Origin: Mycobacterium paragordonae | GTDB lineage: Bacteria > Actinomycetota > Actinomycetes > Mycobacteriales > Mycobacteriaceae | Assembly: GCF_003614435.1 (NCBI RefSeq) | Contig: NZ_CP025548.1 | Coordinates: 80,094-144,093 of the forward strand | Direction: 5' to 3' | Length of the DNA: 64,000 nt | Part shown: positions 49,599 through 59,626 of the stretch, piece by piece | Layout of the letters: every line of letters starts with the position of its first letter | Position numbering within the stretch: the first letter of the stretch is position 1 | Notes under the pieces: generated by a model | Databases searched by the model: none | What the model saw: the letters and a program-made list of their open reading frames with translations, nothing else | Told to the model about the DNA's origin: nothing | Position numbers and translations under genes: made by a program

Positions 49599-49972
49599 GG
49601 CTGGGTGCGGGGGTCGGCTTTACGGAGCGCAGAATCGTGGGCCCCGCGGGTGGCGATGACCTGAAGCGGAAGCCTCTTGGCGGTGCCGGCCCCGGTGATG
49701 GCCTCGTTGGGGGAGGATTCGTCGGCAGTCAGTCGCTCGAGGATGGCGTCCAGGGAGTTCAGCTCGCGCAGCCGCTCACGGACCCATACGTTGTCATCGG
49801 TCAACTCGCGACCGGTGCGCTGACGGTACTGGTCGCGGCGCAGCTCGATCAGTGCGGTGGTCTTGGTGTGCTGATCGCGCAACTCGCCGGCGTGAGTGAC
49901 ATCCGTCGCGAAATGCCCACAGCTCAAACATGCTTCTCTGAACTTGCCAGTCGAGCTCAATGTCTTGGTCAT
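49595..49972 (-). CDS. Small Cys-containing accessory protein, copy 2
   Basis: This 125-residue protein overlaps the recombinase stop. CLSCGHF appears near the N-terminus, and GRELTDDNVW in the middle matches the homologue at 608-1000. The first 13 codons are identical to that copy at the DNA level; the rest has diverged. The role in transposition is inferred from position. Confidence 0.75.
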   Translation of the reverse strand: MTKTLSSTGKFREACLSCGHFATDVTHAGELRDQHTKTTALIELRRDQYRQRTGRELTDDNVWVRERLRELNSLDAILERLTADESSPNEAITGAGTAKRLPLQVIATRGAHDSALRKADPRTQP

Positions 49973-50579
49973 GAGGGGAACACCTTCGGCCGCAGAAGTG
50001 GGGTGCCGAGATCGACCAGACCCGCGGAGTTCAGTCGATGGTCGATTTGGGTGAGCTTGTCGTTGGCTCCGGCCAGGCTGACCTGGAGTCCCTCGACTTC
50101 TCCGAGCCAGCCGTGCAGCTTGGCCTCGGCAATCCGGTCCTGCAGGTTGTTCCGGATCTCTTCTAGGCGGTGTCGTTGTGCTGGGTCCGGCCGCAGCAGT
50201 GAGCAGCGGACACAGGCGTGCTCGTGAATGCACGGTGTGCCGAACGCCCGTCCGCACGTCCCAACGGATACTTTGCGCTTCTCGAAGTGGACGAGGAAGT
50301 CGTCCCATTCGTCGTCGGTCGGGGTCCGATATTCTTCGCTGGGTCGGGTTGCCCGCCGGCGGGCGATGAAAGCTCGATGGGCTTCGATTGCTTCCATCGG
50401 GTAGACGGCTTTGTATCCCATCGTGGTTTCAATTGTCTTGTGTCCGCAGATGATTTGGGCAATATGGGGTGGCAGACCGCTCATGATTGCGTCGGTGACA
50501 AAGATCCGTCTGAAATCGTGCGGCACGAAGGTGAGTGGTTCGCCGGTGGCGTCGGTGAGTCCACTGGCGGCGAGAGCGT
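49932..50579 (-). repeat. Inverted repeat copy B (matches 1-648)
   Basis: Reverse complement of the left edge of the window. The boundary at 49932 is sharp; on the other side the match is limited by the window edge. Confidence 0.85.
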
Positions 50580-52245
50580 CAACGAGCAGTTTCCGGATGC
50601 CCATGGCGGTGAAGGGCCGGTTTTCGTTGCCGACAGTACGCTGGAACAGCAGCGGCATCGGTGGATTCCAGATCCGCTCACGCAGGTCATAGGACGGCAC
50701 GACGGGTATTACTGCGGCTGACCCTCGTAGTCGAGTGATGATGCCGCTGAGCACGTCGGCGAGTTCAGGGCTGACCAGCAGGAGCCGTTCGGCGTCGGTC
50801 TTGGACGGAGCGATCTGCAGGAGCGGTACCAGCTCGCCGGTCGACGGCAATCGATATTGAATGATGCTGTGATGGCTGAGCTCGAGCAGCTCTTCGCAAC
50901 GAATACCGGTCAGGCGCAACACTTCAATGGTTGCGTGCGCCCAGAATGCGTCGTCTGCTTCGCAGGATAGGTTGCGGCGTTTGCCAGTTGCGGTCTCTTC
51001 AGCCCAGAACTGTCGGCCCTTCGACTTCGCGACGATGGCTCTGCGGAGCAGGCCGTCAGTGCCCGCAATCACCTCCCCGGGCTGGGTTTGTTGTGCGGCA
51101 CTGAGATGTTGCTCGGCGGTGCGGTGACGTTCGACTGCGTTGCGCACCAGCGTCAGCAGGACAGGAAGCCGCTCGCGGGTCCGATGGTCCATGCGTGCCT
51201 TGCGGTGTTTGCGCTCCTTGACGCGGCTGATCTCGGCGTTGCTGATCGGGCATGGCGCCGCCCACTGGGCCCAGCGGGCGGGGTCGTCGACAGCCCAGTG
51301 CGCGATGTCGAGGTAGAAGGCTCGCACCTTCATCATTTCGTCCTTGACGTTGAGTCTCGGACTACAGACTTCGATCTTTTCCCCGACCGCATTAGTGACG
51401 TTGCGCTTCTTCGTGGCGATGTCCTCCTTCCATTTCCTGGCGGTGTCCAGGGGCAGGTGCAAGTTGTTGATCTCGGGGTGGATGGCCTCGATCCGTGCCC
51501 AAAACAGGCCGGCCAGCGTACGACAGGTCATGTCGAGACTGGAGTAGTCGAGCGATGCTTGGCGTTCGCGGAGGTAGTCGACGATTAGGTCGCGCACCGG
51601 CTCGCATCGTATGGGGTATCGGTCGACCATCTCCTCGATGGTCAGACGACCGGCCGCCAAACCGAAAGCCCTTAGTGTGTGCGGTGCGTCTTCGGCAAAT
51701 ACGCCGATCGCGCGAAGCCGTAGATAGAAGTCGAGCTTGTTCTGGCCGCCGTGCGCGTGCGCTTCGCGCATGGTGTCGACCAATTCCACGCAATCACCAA
51801 CGGTAATGTCCGCGATGCGCCCGCCTTTGCAGGCCAACAGGGTCGCGACCCTTGTGGCCGCGACGCGCGCATCGGCGGCGCAGCTGGACTCGCTCATCGA
51901 GGCCACGCCTAGCCGTGCGAAGCCGTCCGGGTCTCTGGACTGTGCCATCGCGGGCGCAAGCTTGCCGTGTGTTCGGGTAAGCATCCACTTCATGCTGGGG
52001 CGGATGATGTCGCCGCAGAGCAGCATTAACAGCCCCGAGGCCAGATCGCCCGGAATGTAGCTGGCGGCTTGGCCGCGTTTGGCTAACCACTCCACCGGCA
52101 GTTGGGTCCAGGCACGGCCGGGATAGTTTTCAACTCCGCTGTTCTGCCAGCGCATTTGCCAGGTTTCGCCGGGAAATGACGCCAGCCAAGCCAGTAGGTT
52201 GGTTGCGCCGCGCCGGCGCCCGGCGTTCGTCTGGGCTGTAACCAC
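49969..52245 (-). CDS. Large tyrosine recombinase (Tn554 TnpB-like)
   Basis: This protein has 758 residues. The catalytic set lies in the C-terminal half: TGIRCEELLELS (box I Arg), HDFRRIFVT (His-x-x-Arg) and CGHKTIETTMGY (His and nucleophilic Tyr), then a Cys-rich tail. The N-terminal 400 residues are probably the DNA-arm-binding part. Tn554-type elements need two recombinases of different size plus a small helper to move, and this gene with its two small partners fits the large one. An identical C-terminus occurs at the left edge. Confidence 0.92.
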   Translation of the reverse strand: MVTAQTNAGRRRGATNLLAWLASFPGETWQMRWQNSGVENYPGRAWTQLPVEWLAKRGQAASYIPGDLASGLLMLLCGDIIRPSMKWMLTRTHGKLAPAMAQSRDPDGFARLGVASMSESSCAADARVAATRVATLLACKGGRIADITVGDCVELVDTMREAHAHGGQNKLDFYLRLRAIGVFAEDAPHTLRAFGLAAGRLTIEEMVDRYPIRCEPVRDLIVDYLRERQASLDYSSLDMTCRTLAGLFWARIEAIHPEINNLHLPLDTARKWKEDIATKKRNVTNAVGEKIEVCSPRLNVKDEMMKVRAFYLDIAHWAVDDPARWAQWAAPCPISNAEISRVKERKHRKARMDHRTRERLPVLLTLVRNAVERHRTAEQHLSAAQQTQPGEVIAGTDGLLRRAIVAKSKGRQFWAEETATGKRRNLSCEADDAFWAHATIEVLRLTGIRCEELLELSHHSIIQYRLPSTGELVPLLQIAPSKTDAERLLLVSPELADVLSGIITRLRGSAAVIPVVPSYDLRERIWNPPMPLLFQRTVGNENRPFTAMGIRKLLVDALAASGLTDATGEPLTFVPHDFRRIFVTDAIMSGLPPHIAQIICGHKTIETTMGYKAVYPMEAIEAHRAFIARRRATRPSEEYRTPTDDEWDDFLVHFEKRKVSVGTCGRAFGTPCIHEHACVRCSLLRPDPAQRHRLEEIRNNLQDRIAEAKLHGWLGEVEGLQVSLAGANDKLTQIDHRLNSAGLVDLGTPLLRPKVFPS

Positions 52246-52432
52246 GACGTACGGTGGCGACGTCAGTCGTCGCAGTGTGTCTTCGGCCGATTGCTCGGTC
52301 TCTGGCCAAGCGTGTTCGATCTGGCGGGGCTGGAAACGCTCACGTAGCTCCTTATTGCGTGCACCTACTTGTGCCCGCGGGGTTTTGGTGCCGAAAGCGA
52401 TTTTCGAGCAACGTGTTTGGTGCTGATCACCG

Positions 52433-53698
52433 TCACAGCGACCTCCCGAACAGCACGTTCAACGCCTGCGGGTCATAGCCGGGGGCAGGCGGCGGTGGTG
52501 AATCTGACTTGCCGGCCTCACGGGCGTGGTGGGCCAACACACCGGCGATCACCTCGCCAGTGGTGGGTGTCAGATAGCGTTCTGTGGTCGTCAGGTGTGC
52601 ATGGCCGAGCACCCATTGCACATCGGTCAACGTCAATTGCTCGTCGCGCACCATACGCTGGGCAGCACTGTGACGTAAGTCGTGCAGAGTCCAGTCCGAA
52701 CCCAACGCGGCATTGGCGCGTTCGAACATGCGGTGGGCAGCGTGATAAGACAAGGGACGCAACGGTTGTCGCCGCGTCCACCACAGGGGCCGCGCTTTTT
52801 GGTGCGGCAGGTTGTCCGGCAATTCTGCTTGATAGAGCCGCAACCAAACGAACGCATCGGGCGACGCGGGCAGTTGCTGGATCGCGCGGGATCCCTTACG
52901 CACCACAGTGATCAGCTGTTGGCCCGGGTCGATGTCACACTGGCGAGCACCCAGCAGCTCCGATGCTCGGGCTCCGGTCGAGATCCAGAACGACACCAGA
53001 GCGCGGTCACGGTTGGACGGCAGTGCCGCGAAAAGTGTGTTGAACCGTTCGTCGGGAATCGCCCGCGGAATCCGGTTCGGCACTTTGGGGCGGTAACGCC
53101 CCACCCGGTCGCGGTTCCACGCGTCCATCGGGTTGTGGTGGGCGTTAGCCCGATCGACGCGACGCGCGACATCCAGAGGAAAGGGATTGAGAATAGGCCC
53201 CGTACCGGTATCGCGCTGGAAGTCATAAAAGCCACGGAGCACCGTCTCGCTGTGGGCGATCGTTGCCGCTGCATACCCAGGTCCCAGGGCGGGCTTGCCG
53301 GTGACGGGGTTCGGCGGCTCAACCGACTCCGTTGTTGCGACATTGCGGCCCGTAACTGTGGCCGTGGCCGTGCGCCGGTGTTTGACAGCGAGCTGAATCC
53401 AACAGCTGAAGTCGCGGGCCTCTGTACGAGTCGCGCGGCGCCATCCGACGTCAACGGCGTCGAGGAAGCGCCACCACCGCAGCAGATCCATGCCGTAGGA
53501 ACGCAACGTCGCCGGTGAGCGGCCGGCGGCCAGCAGCTCGCGCAGAAACATGGACACCGGTTCGACGACGACACCGGAGGCATCGACTAACTGGAATGGC
53601 TCACCGGGATCCTCGGTAGCGACGAGTCGACCTCCACGCGACACGACTAGACAGGCCACATCCCTTGCTTGCTTTCGGTCTTCAGGCATGGCCGGCAA
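52433..53698 (-). CDS. Tyrosine recombinase (Tn554 TnpA-like)
   Basis: This protein has 421 residues. The core-binding domain (about residues 45-190) contains YGMDLLRWWRFLD; the catalytic domain has STGARASELLGA, TLHDLRHSAAQ and LGHAHLTTTERY, the complete Arg-His-Arg-His-Tyr set. It ends 187 bases before the 758-residue gene. The size and order match the smaller recombinase of a Tn554-type pair. Confidence 0.92.
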   Translation of the reverse strand: MPAMPEDRKQARDVACLVVSRGGRLVATEDPGEPFQLVDASGVVVEPVSMFLRELLAAGRSPATLRSYGMDLLRWWRFLDAVDVGWRRATRTEARDFSCWIQLAVKHRRTATATVTGRNVATTESVEPPNPVTGKPALGPGYAAATIAHSETVLRGFYDFQRDTGTGPILNPFPLDVARRVDRANAHHNPMDAWNRDRVGRYRPKVPNRIPRAIPDERFNTLFAALPSNRDRALVSFWISTGARASELLGARQCDIDPGQQLITVVRKGSRAIQQLPASPDAFVWLRLYQAELPDNLPHQKARPLWWTRRQPLRPLSYHAAHRMFERANAALGSDWTLHDLRHSAAQRMVRDEQLTLTDVQWVLGHAHLTTTERYLTPTTGEVIAGVLAHHAREAGKSDSPPPPAPGYDPQALNVLFGRSL

Positions 53699-53716
53699 GT
53701 TATCGGGGCTGATGCA

Positions 53717-55768
53717 TCACGCGGCCAAACGCCACGCGAATCGGTCAGTTAGTTCAGTCAACGGGGCGTTGCCCTTGTCACATGATTTCAACGGGGGCAG
53801 CAGACACACCCCGTTGGGCAGCACCCGGTCGGTGCGCGCCGAGAGTTGGGTCATGTCCAGGATGTCGGCGGGACTGATCGCGATATCCACACCGTGGGCG
53901 CCGATCTTCTTATGCTTGAGGAACTCGGCTTCGGCGGTGGCCGCCAGGGTCGCGGCATACCGCAAGGTCATCTCTGGTGACGCATGCCCGAGATAGCGCT
54001 GCACCACATGAATCGGCACCCCATCGTTGAGTAACTCTGTCGCTCTTGTGTGCCGAAGCCGGTGAGTTTGGCTGAACCGCAACAGATTTCCCGCCGAATC
54101 AGTTAACCCGTGCAGCTTGTCGATCCTGGTCAACGACACGTGATAGCTGGCATAGGGCCGGGGCCGGCGTCCGGCCAGATTCTGCTTGACCCCAATGAAC
54201 AGATACTTCGGTTGCAGGTGCGGGTAGGTGTCGGCCAGCCAGCGCTGCTGTTCGCTGATCACGTTGACTACCGCCTGCTCAACCAGGATGGTCGGCACCA
54301 CACCGTCGACCTTGGTCTGCTGATAGCGCAACTTTGCGACGAAAGCGTCCGGGTCATCGGACTCGATGGGCCGCTCGGCACCCGGGATCGGCTGCAGCGG
54401 CTGGTAATCGAGCATCAGGATCTCCGAGGCCCGCCGCCCGGTCAACGCTTGCAGCAACCAGATGCGGGCGGCTTGTGGATCGCCGAGTCCCTTGATCACT
54501 GAAACAGTCCCATCGGGGTGAGTCACCGCAACCGGTATCCCGCGGTCGGCCGCTAGCACGTCTATGTAGCCCAGCATCTGCTGCAACTCGGCGGATGAGT
54601 ACCAGGTCAATTCGCGGTGCCGGTTGGCGCGGCGGGTGCGAAACGCCGGCCCCCATAACCGGGTGTGCGCCGCGGTCAGCGTCGCCCAGCGGGGATCACC
54701 GGTGGCCGCGGCGGCTTCGGGAGCGTGGTCGACCATGAACGTGTAGAACACCTGGGTTTGGGACTGCGTTGCGTCGATCGCGGCCGAAGTCAACGGTTTG
54801 TTCGGCGACGCCGCAGCCGCTGGTGAGCGTAGGTACTCGGTGAACGCGGTGAAGATCAGCCGCAATTGAGCTGGATCGTGGGCCAGTGCGGGGTCGGTGT
54901 GGCCGTGCTCAGTGACGAACACCCCTAAATGACGGGCCATCTCGCGGGCCCGCTCCACCGCTGAGGACCAGCGCAGCAGTTCAGCGTCCAGCGCGGTGCG
55001 CAGCCAGAACCGCACCCCCTCACGCAGCCACACCGGCCCGATCGCCCCGATCTTCACCGACTGGTCATGGCCGGGCTCGTGCTCGCGCTGCGGGATCCGC
55101 GGGTCAGCCCGCAGATCCCAGATGTCATGAGCCCACCACGCGGTCTCGGTGCAGCGCACCGACAGATACAGGTGCAGATGCTCAATGAGGTGGGTGACGT
55201 TGCGGCGGGCGCCGGCCGAGGGCAGCCGGGCATTGCGCCGCTCGAAGGCGATCACCGCCTGGCGCACGATGTTCTCAGAGGACAGGTCGCTGATGCTGGC
55301 CGGTACCCGTCCGTGTTGGGTGCGGTAGTCGGCTGCCGCGGCGGCCACCGCTTGACCGGCCCACTTCAGCAGGGACGGCTCGATCTTGCGCAACCCTTCG
55401 TGGTGGCACAGCCAAACCCACCATGCGATCTCGTCGGTAAACCGCGCCGGGGCGGGAGCGGGCGGGCTGAAATCGTGTTCGGCCAAGCCGCGGTGCTCGC
55501 GCAGATAGTAGCGGTTCTGTAAGAACACCGAGCTGACCGGCGCGGCATCAATGCGATACACCGGGCGGCGCCAGGCGACGGGAACCGTAGCCCACTGCGA
55601 GTCCCACGACGAGGCCAGCGCAGCCCGTTGTGGGTGGGTGTCGTCATGGCGTGCCATCGTGGAGGCCTTTCCAGCCGGCGACGTAGTTCTTCCACTGGGC
55701 CAACGACCGCATTTCGGCGTCGGCTGTGGCCCAACCGTAGGTCGACAGGGTGGTCTGCACGTCGGCAT
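53717..55768 (-). CDS. Large tyrosine recombinase (second pair, TnpB-like)
   Basis: This protein has 683 residues, with catalytic motifs TGRRASEILML, HRLRHTRATEL and RYLGHASPEMTLRYA in the C-terminal third. The 5' end overlaps the next gene upstream by 125 bases, a hallmark of tightly coupled recombinase sets. It lies 18 bases before the 421-residue recombinase. Confidence 0.9.
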   Translation of the reverse strand: MPTCRPPCRPTVGPQPTPKCGRWPSGRTTSPAGKASTMARHDDTHPQRAALASSWDSQWATVPVAWRRPVYRIDAAPVSSVFLQNRYYLREHRGLAEHDFSPPAPAPARFTDEIAWWVWLCHHEGLRKIEPSLLKWAGQAVAAAAADYRTQHGRVPASISDLSSENIVRQAVIAFERRNARLPSAGARRNVTHLIEHLHLYLSVRCTETAWWAHDIWDLRADPRIPQREHEPGHDQSVKIGAIGPVWLREGVRFWLRTALDAELLRWSSAVERAREMARHLGVFVTEHGHTDPALAHDPAQLRLIFTAFTEYLRSPAAAASPNKPLTSAAIDATQSQTQVFYTFMVDHAPEAAAATGDPRWATLTAAHTRLWGPAFRTRRANRHRELTWYSSAELQQMLGYIDVLAADRGIPVAVTHPDGTVSVIKGLGDPQAARIWLLQALTGRRASEILMLDYQPLQPIPGAERPIESDDPDAFVAKLRYQQTKVDGVVPTILVEQAVVNVISEQQRWLADTYPHLQPKYLFIGVKQNLAGRRPRPYASYHVSLTRIDKLHGLTDSAGNLLRFSQTHRLRHTRATELLNDGVPIHVVQRYLGHASPEMTLRYAATLAATAEAEFLKHKKIGAHGVDIAISPADILDMTQLSARTDRVLPNGVCLLPPLKSCDKGNAPLTELTDRFAWRLAA

Positions 55769-56846
55769 GCCCCAGCCGGCGCATCACCACATGCTCGGGC
55801 ACCCCGGCCAGTAGCAGCGCGGTGGCGTGCGTATGGCGCAGCCAGTGCGGAGTCCAACCCTTCGGCAGATGCGGCTGGGCACGTTTGATCGCCCGCACCT
55901 TGTCGTAAATGGTTTCGACCCGCAACGGCGAAAACCTGGTCCCCTGAAAGAGATTGACGAACACAAAGTGCGTCGAGAAATCCGCTACCGCGATATCGGC
56001 GGCCATCGCGACAAGCTGCCAGACGTACTCCGAATACAGCGCTTCCAAGTCATCGCCGACATAGACCCGCCGCGAACCGGTCTTGACCCGCACCCCGTGC
56101 GGATGGTCCTGGCGGTTGACGATCTCGATGAACGGCGTCGCCCCGGCACCGATATGAAAGTCGTGGTGCCGCAGCGAGACAGCTTCACCCAGCCGCATCC
56201 CGGTCTCGGCCAGCACCGCGAACAGCAACCGGTTACGGACTCCGACCGGCCCACCGGTCCAATCCCCACCGCGCTGCACCGAACAGGCATCCAAAATGGT
56301 GTTGACCTGTGGCGGAGTCAGTACCGGGGTGGCCGACTTGTTCGAGGCGCGTACCCGGTAAATCGGGTGATCCCCGTCGCGGTGGGGCCCGACCCCATCG
56401 AGGAACCCGACATAGCGGCGATACCGGCGCCAGCTGCCCCGCGAGGTGAACAGCCGCCGATACAGCGCGTCGGCATTGTGAGCGTCGGCGTGATAGCGAT
56501 ACATCGATAACACCGCGGCCGCTCGCAGCTGCAACGACGACGCCGCCAGCTTTTGCTGCGGGGCGCCGATCCGTGCTGTTCCGGGCAGATCCCCGGTCCG
56601 TAGATACCGCAAGAATTGCCCAAAAAGATTGGTGGGGAAATCATCCCAGGAATGTCCGGTGTGATCGAGCACCGTGAACCACTCGGCGATCCCGGCCGCA
56701 TAGGCGCGCACCGTATGTGGCGACGCCCCACCGTCGCGCAGGAACCGTAGATACTCCGCGGCCGGCCCGATCGGCAGCGCGTCGGCGCCCACGACGGTGT
56801 AAGTGTCAGGTTGGTCGGGGAAACTCACCCGCTGCGCTCGCGCCAC
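55644..56846 (-). CDS. Tyrosine recombinase (second pair, TnpA-like)
   Basis: This protein has 400 residues. The N-terminal SAM-like domain (SPHTVRAYAAGIAEWFTVL) precedes catalytic motifs AETGMRLGEAVSLR, HWLRHTHATALL and LGHADVQTTLSTYG. It is the first recombinase of the operon and overlaps the next by 125 bases. The four recombinases appear to form two small-large pairs. Confidence 0.92.
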   Translation of the reverse strand: MARAQRVSFPDQPDTYTVVGADALPIGPAAEYLRFLRDGGASPHTVRAYAAGIAEWFTVLDHTGHSWDDFPTNLFGQFLRYLRTGDLPGTARIGAPQQKLAASSLQLRAAAVLSMYRYHADAHNADALYRRLFTSRGSWRRYRRYVGFLDGVGPHRDGDHPIYRVRASNKSATPVLTPPQVNTILDACSVQRGGDWTGGPVGVRNRLLFAVLAETGMRLGEAVSLRHHDFHIGAGATPFIEIVNRQDHPHGVRVKTGSRRVYVGDDLEALYSEYVWQLVAMAADIAVADFSTHFVFVNLFQGTRFSPLRVETIYDKVRAIKRAQPHLPKGWTPHWLRHTHATALLLAGVPEHVVMRRLGHADVQTTLSTYGWATADAEMRSLAQWKNYVAGWKGLHDGTP

Positions 56847-56865
56847 CGCTCAACCGGCCCTGGCC

Positions 56866-58086
56866 TCAGCCGCGCCGACCGCGCTGCGGTAACGCGACCA
56901 CATTGCTGTGGCCCCCGGATACCACCGTCAAATGCTCTCGACCACGTTCGACCGTACCTCCGGGGGCAGCGCGCTGCCCAGCCATGAAGTCCTCCAACAC
57001 GTCCTGGGGCCACATCAGGTCATACGGTTGCAGCATCGCGGCATTGCGTGCTGAGAACACGATCTCCAGCCACTTGCTGATCAGCCGTGGCCGCTCGACC
57101 TCCCGGTCATTCCAGCCCGGTTCCACTCGCCCCCAGGTGGTGTCGGTCTCGGTGTTGGTTCGGGTATACAACTGGCGGCGCAACGCCTCAAACCGCGTCT
57201 CGGTCAACAACCCCGAAGTATGCAGATGCCGCAGCAACGCTCCCAGGGAAATACCCCACTTGGCTTTCACCGGAAGCAATTCGGCCAGCGACGGCGCCCG
57301 CGATACCTCCGCCGCCAACACCGCCGCCGGCGCCAGCAGCTCCGAGGCGAACGCAGAAGCTTGCTCCTCACGTTGCGCGGTCACGCTGCCCGAGGCGTGC
57401 AGCGTCAGATGACCGACCTCATGCGCCAGCGTCCAGCGGGTGCGTTCCCACGAATTTGATTGCCGCACAATGATCAAAGGGCGGGTACTGAACTCACCGA
57501 CACGCACCGAGTAGCCCAGATGCTTGTCCAGCTTGCCCGTCGAGTCCTCGTCACCGAGGATGCGCCGCGACGACGACGTCAACAGCCGGCGCACCACGAT
57601 CGCTACACCGCTGCGCTCGATCTCATGGGTCAGATATTCGATCGGCGAATCAGCATCCAAACCCCAACTCTGCCGCACCGATTCCGCAGCTCGGGCTACC
57701 GCAGTATCGGGCGAGAGCACTGGCAGCCGGACGGGGGGCAGCTGCGCACGAACGTGGAGCTCGTCGAGGAATTCGCCTGCCAGTGCCGCGAACTGGGCCA
57801 GATACTCGCGCTCGGTGGCCGTGATCGACCGCGGGGCACGGAACAGCAGATCGGAGGGATGCACTCGTGATGTTGGGGCTGTGGTAAAGAACTTCGACGG
57901 GAACCGCAGCACCTTCACCAGCAGATCGAAGTCCTCAGTCGGCAATGAGGCGGTCGTCGACTTCTCCAACCTGTTGAGCCGAGAATGCTTCCAGCCCAAC
58001 GCTTCCATCAGTGCGGTCACCGTCATCGCGCGCATCACCCGGGCCTGGTTGACCCGCAAGCCGTACACCACCACGGTCGTACTCAT
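56866..58086 (-). CDS. HTH and ImmA/IrrE-type metallopeptidase protein
   Basis: This 406-residue protein has an N-terminal HTH-like segment (RVMRAMTVTALMEALGWKHS followed by RLNRLEK) and a central zinc peptidase core LAHEVGHLTLHA (HExxH), with a later Glu-rich helix EEQASAFASELLAP supplying the third ligand. ImmA/IrrE proteins cleave repressors of mobile elements or stress regulons. It lies 19 bases upstream of the recombinases, so it may trigger their expression. Confidence 0.9.
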   Translation of the reverse strand: MSTTVVVYGLRVNQARVMRAMTVTALMEALGWKHSRLNRLEKSTTASLPTEDFDLLVKVLRFPSKFFTTAPTSRVHPSDLLFRAPRSITATEREYLAQFAALAGEFLDELHVRAQLPPVRLPVLSPDTAVARAAESVRQSWGLDADSPIEYLTHEIERSGVAIVVRRLLTSSSRRILGDEDSTGKLDKHLGYSVRVGEFSTRPLIIVRQSNSWERTRWTLAHEVGHLTLHASGSVTAQREEQASAFASELLAPAAVLAAEVSRAPSLAELLPVKAKWGISLGALLRHLHTSGLLTETRFEALRRQLYTRTNTETDTTWGRVEPGWNDREVERPRLISKWLEIVFSARNAAMLQPYDLMWPQDVLEDFMAGQRAAPGGTVERGREHLTVVSGGHSNVVALPQRGRRG

Positions 58087-58150
58087 CGCAGCCCCGATTC
58101 AACAACGACCCCATGACATGCCCAATCACGCCCTCTATCAGCGGCATCCG

Positions 58151-58867
58151 CTACGCCAGCTCGTCGGGATCGTCGTCGGTGCCCGAACCCACTTCCGGTG
58201 GCGCGAATTCCCCGAAGTCGTCTCCCGGCACATTGCTGCGCGCGGCCGGGGTAGCAAGCAGCGGTGAATCGGTCACCGGCGGTAGCGGCGAGGTCGCCAG
58301 AATCTGCACCCGCGACGCGCTGTCGACATCCACCACCGCCGCCAAAACCGCCTCCGACAACCCCATTCCATCGTCGGTGGGCCACCACAACGAAAACAGC
58401 TCGTAACGACCCGCCGGGGTGGCCATCGCTGCCGGGAACAACTGCGGCTCCTGGCCCTCGTCGAGAATCATCTGCTCGCCGGCCGGCGTCGGCGCTCGAT
58501 ACACCAGCTGACCACCACCGTTCGGGCTGACCACCGCGCGCACCCGCTCCCCGTGCAGCTTCTTCGACGGCCAGCGCCGCACCCTGAAATCCATCCCCCG
58601 ACAATCCGACACCTGCACCGATAGCCCGCTGCCGCACGACGTCAACAATGTGTCCCCCCGCATCGGACCCCGCAACTCCCGCATCCGCAGCACGACCAGC
58701 CGCACATCGGTGCAAAACGCGCTGCCATGAATATCGCGCGGATCGTCGAACCACGGCTTCCACTTCTCGGCGACCTTCGGAATCGCCCGCTCCACGTCGT
58801 AGCGCAATGTCGCCAACGACGGCCGATGATCGGAGACAACCCGATCCAACAACCCTTGTAGGTTCAT
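58151..58867 (-). CDS. Unknown protein paired with the ImmA/IrrE gene
   Basis: About 238 residues from ATG 58867 (GTG 58888 is an alternative). The N-terminal half (LLDRVVSDHRPSLATLRYDV, then WFDDPRDIHGSAFC) and FSLWWPTDDGMGL in the centre match nothing I know. The last 30 residues are acidic. It is first in the operon and ends 64 bases before the ImmA/IrrE gene, so it may be its target or partner. Confidence 0.72.
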   Translation of the reverse strand: MNLQGLLDRVVSDHRPSLATLRYDVERAIPKVAEKWKPWFDDPRDIHGSAFCTDVRLVVLRMRELRGPMRGDTLLTSCGSGLSVQVSDCRGMDFRVRRWPSKKLHGERVRAVVSPNGGGQLVYRAPTPAGEQMILDEGQEPQLFPAAMATPAGRYELFSLWWPTDDGMGLSEAVLAAVVDVDSASRVQILATSPLPPVTDSPLLATPAARSNVPGDDFGEFAPPEVGSGTDDDPDELA

Positions 58868-58888
58868 GCGGCGAATTTCGCACACCAA

Positions 58889-59213
58889 AGCAGTCTAGGC
58901 AAGCAACACGCCGAACCGGCGTGGCTGCAAGAATTTTACGGGCACCCACCAACCATAAGCTACATGTATCTGACGGTAAACTGGCAGATCAACACGCTTA
59001 TTAGTTGGCAGATACGCTCGGGCTTACAGATAAGCGGTCTGTGGAATTCGGGAGACCGTCTACCTGTTGTGTTGCTGTTCGATCGAAGCTAGGTAGCGCG
59101 GCGGACCCCGGGTTTTAACCCTGGGGGTGAGCGCGTCAAGTCCCGTGCTTGTGGTGCCCGCTGCCCCGTGTGGTTCGGCGTGTTGGCGTAATTAGATAGG
59201 TATTGCCTGTCTA
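58889..59213. other. Spacer with probable left end of an IS200/IS605 element
   Basis: No gene. GGCAGAT occurs twice (about 58985 and 59004) and a related TACAGATAAG follows, similar to the motifs at the ends of the metal island. ACCCCGGGTTTTAACCCTGGGGGT (split here at the loop: ACCCCGGGTT and AACCCTGGGGGT) near 59104-59127 forms an imperfect hairpin suited to be the element's left end. Confidence 0.5.
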
Positions 59214-59624
59214 ATGTTGTCGGTTGTGGGTGTTACGTTGCGGACGAACGCGAATATCGCGTTCCAGTGCGCGTATCACGTGGTGTGGTGCCCGAAGTAC
59301 CGCCGCCGAGTGATCGGCGGGCGGATGGAGCAACGCTTGAAAGAGATCATCGCCGAGGTGATCACGGAGAAGGGGGCATGGTTGATCGAGTTGGAGACCA
59401 TGCCTGATCACGTGCATCTACTGGTGGAGGTGGATCCCCAGTTCGGGGTGCACAAGTTGGTGAAGGCCATCAAGGGCCGCTCCTCGCGGGTGCTGCGTGA
59501 AGAGTTCCCGTGGCTGAAATCGCGGTTGCCGTCACTGTGGACCAACTCGTACTTCGTCGCCACCGTCGGTGGTGCACCGTTGTCGGTGATCAAGCGGTAC
59601 GTCGAGACGCAGAAGGACCGCTGA
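59214..59624 (+). CDS. tnpA: TnpA, Y1 HUH transposase (IS200/IS605)
   Basis: This protein has 136 residues, the usual length. AYHVVWCPKYRRRV opens the fold, PDHVHLLVE carries the HUH motif, KGRSSRVLREEF follows, and IKRYVETQ contains the catalytic Tyr. It cuts and joins single-stranded element ends. It precedes tnpB by two bases, so both are probably co-expressed. It appears intact. Confidence 0.93.
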   Translation: MLSVVGVTLRTNANIAFQCAYHVVWCPKYRRRVIGGRMEQRLKEIIAEVITEKGAWLIELETMPDHVHLLVEVDPQFGVHKLVKAIKGRSSRVLREEFPWLKSRLPSLWTNSYFVATVGGAPLSVIKRYVETQKDR

Positions 59625-59626
59625 AT

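Noticed and set aside
58889..59213. tRNA or other attachment gene at the recombinase module edge
   Set aside because: No cloverleaf or CCA-type 3' end could be read here.
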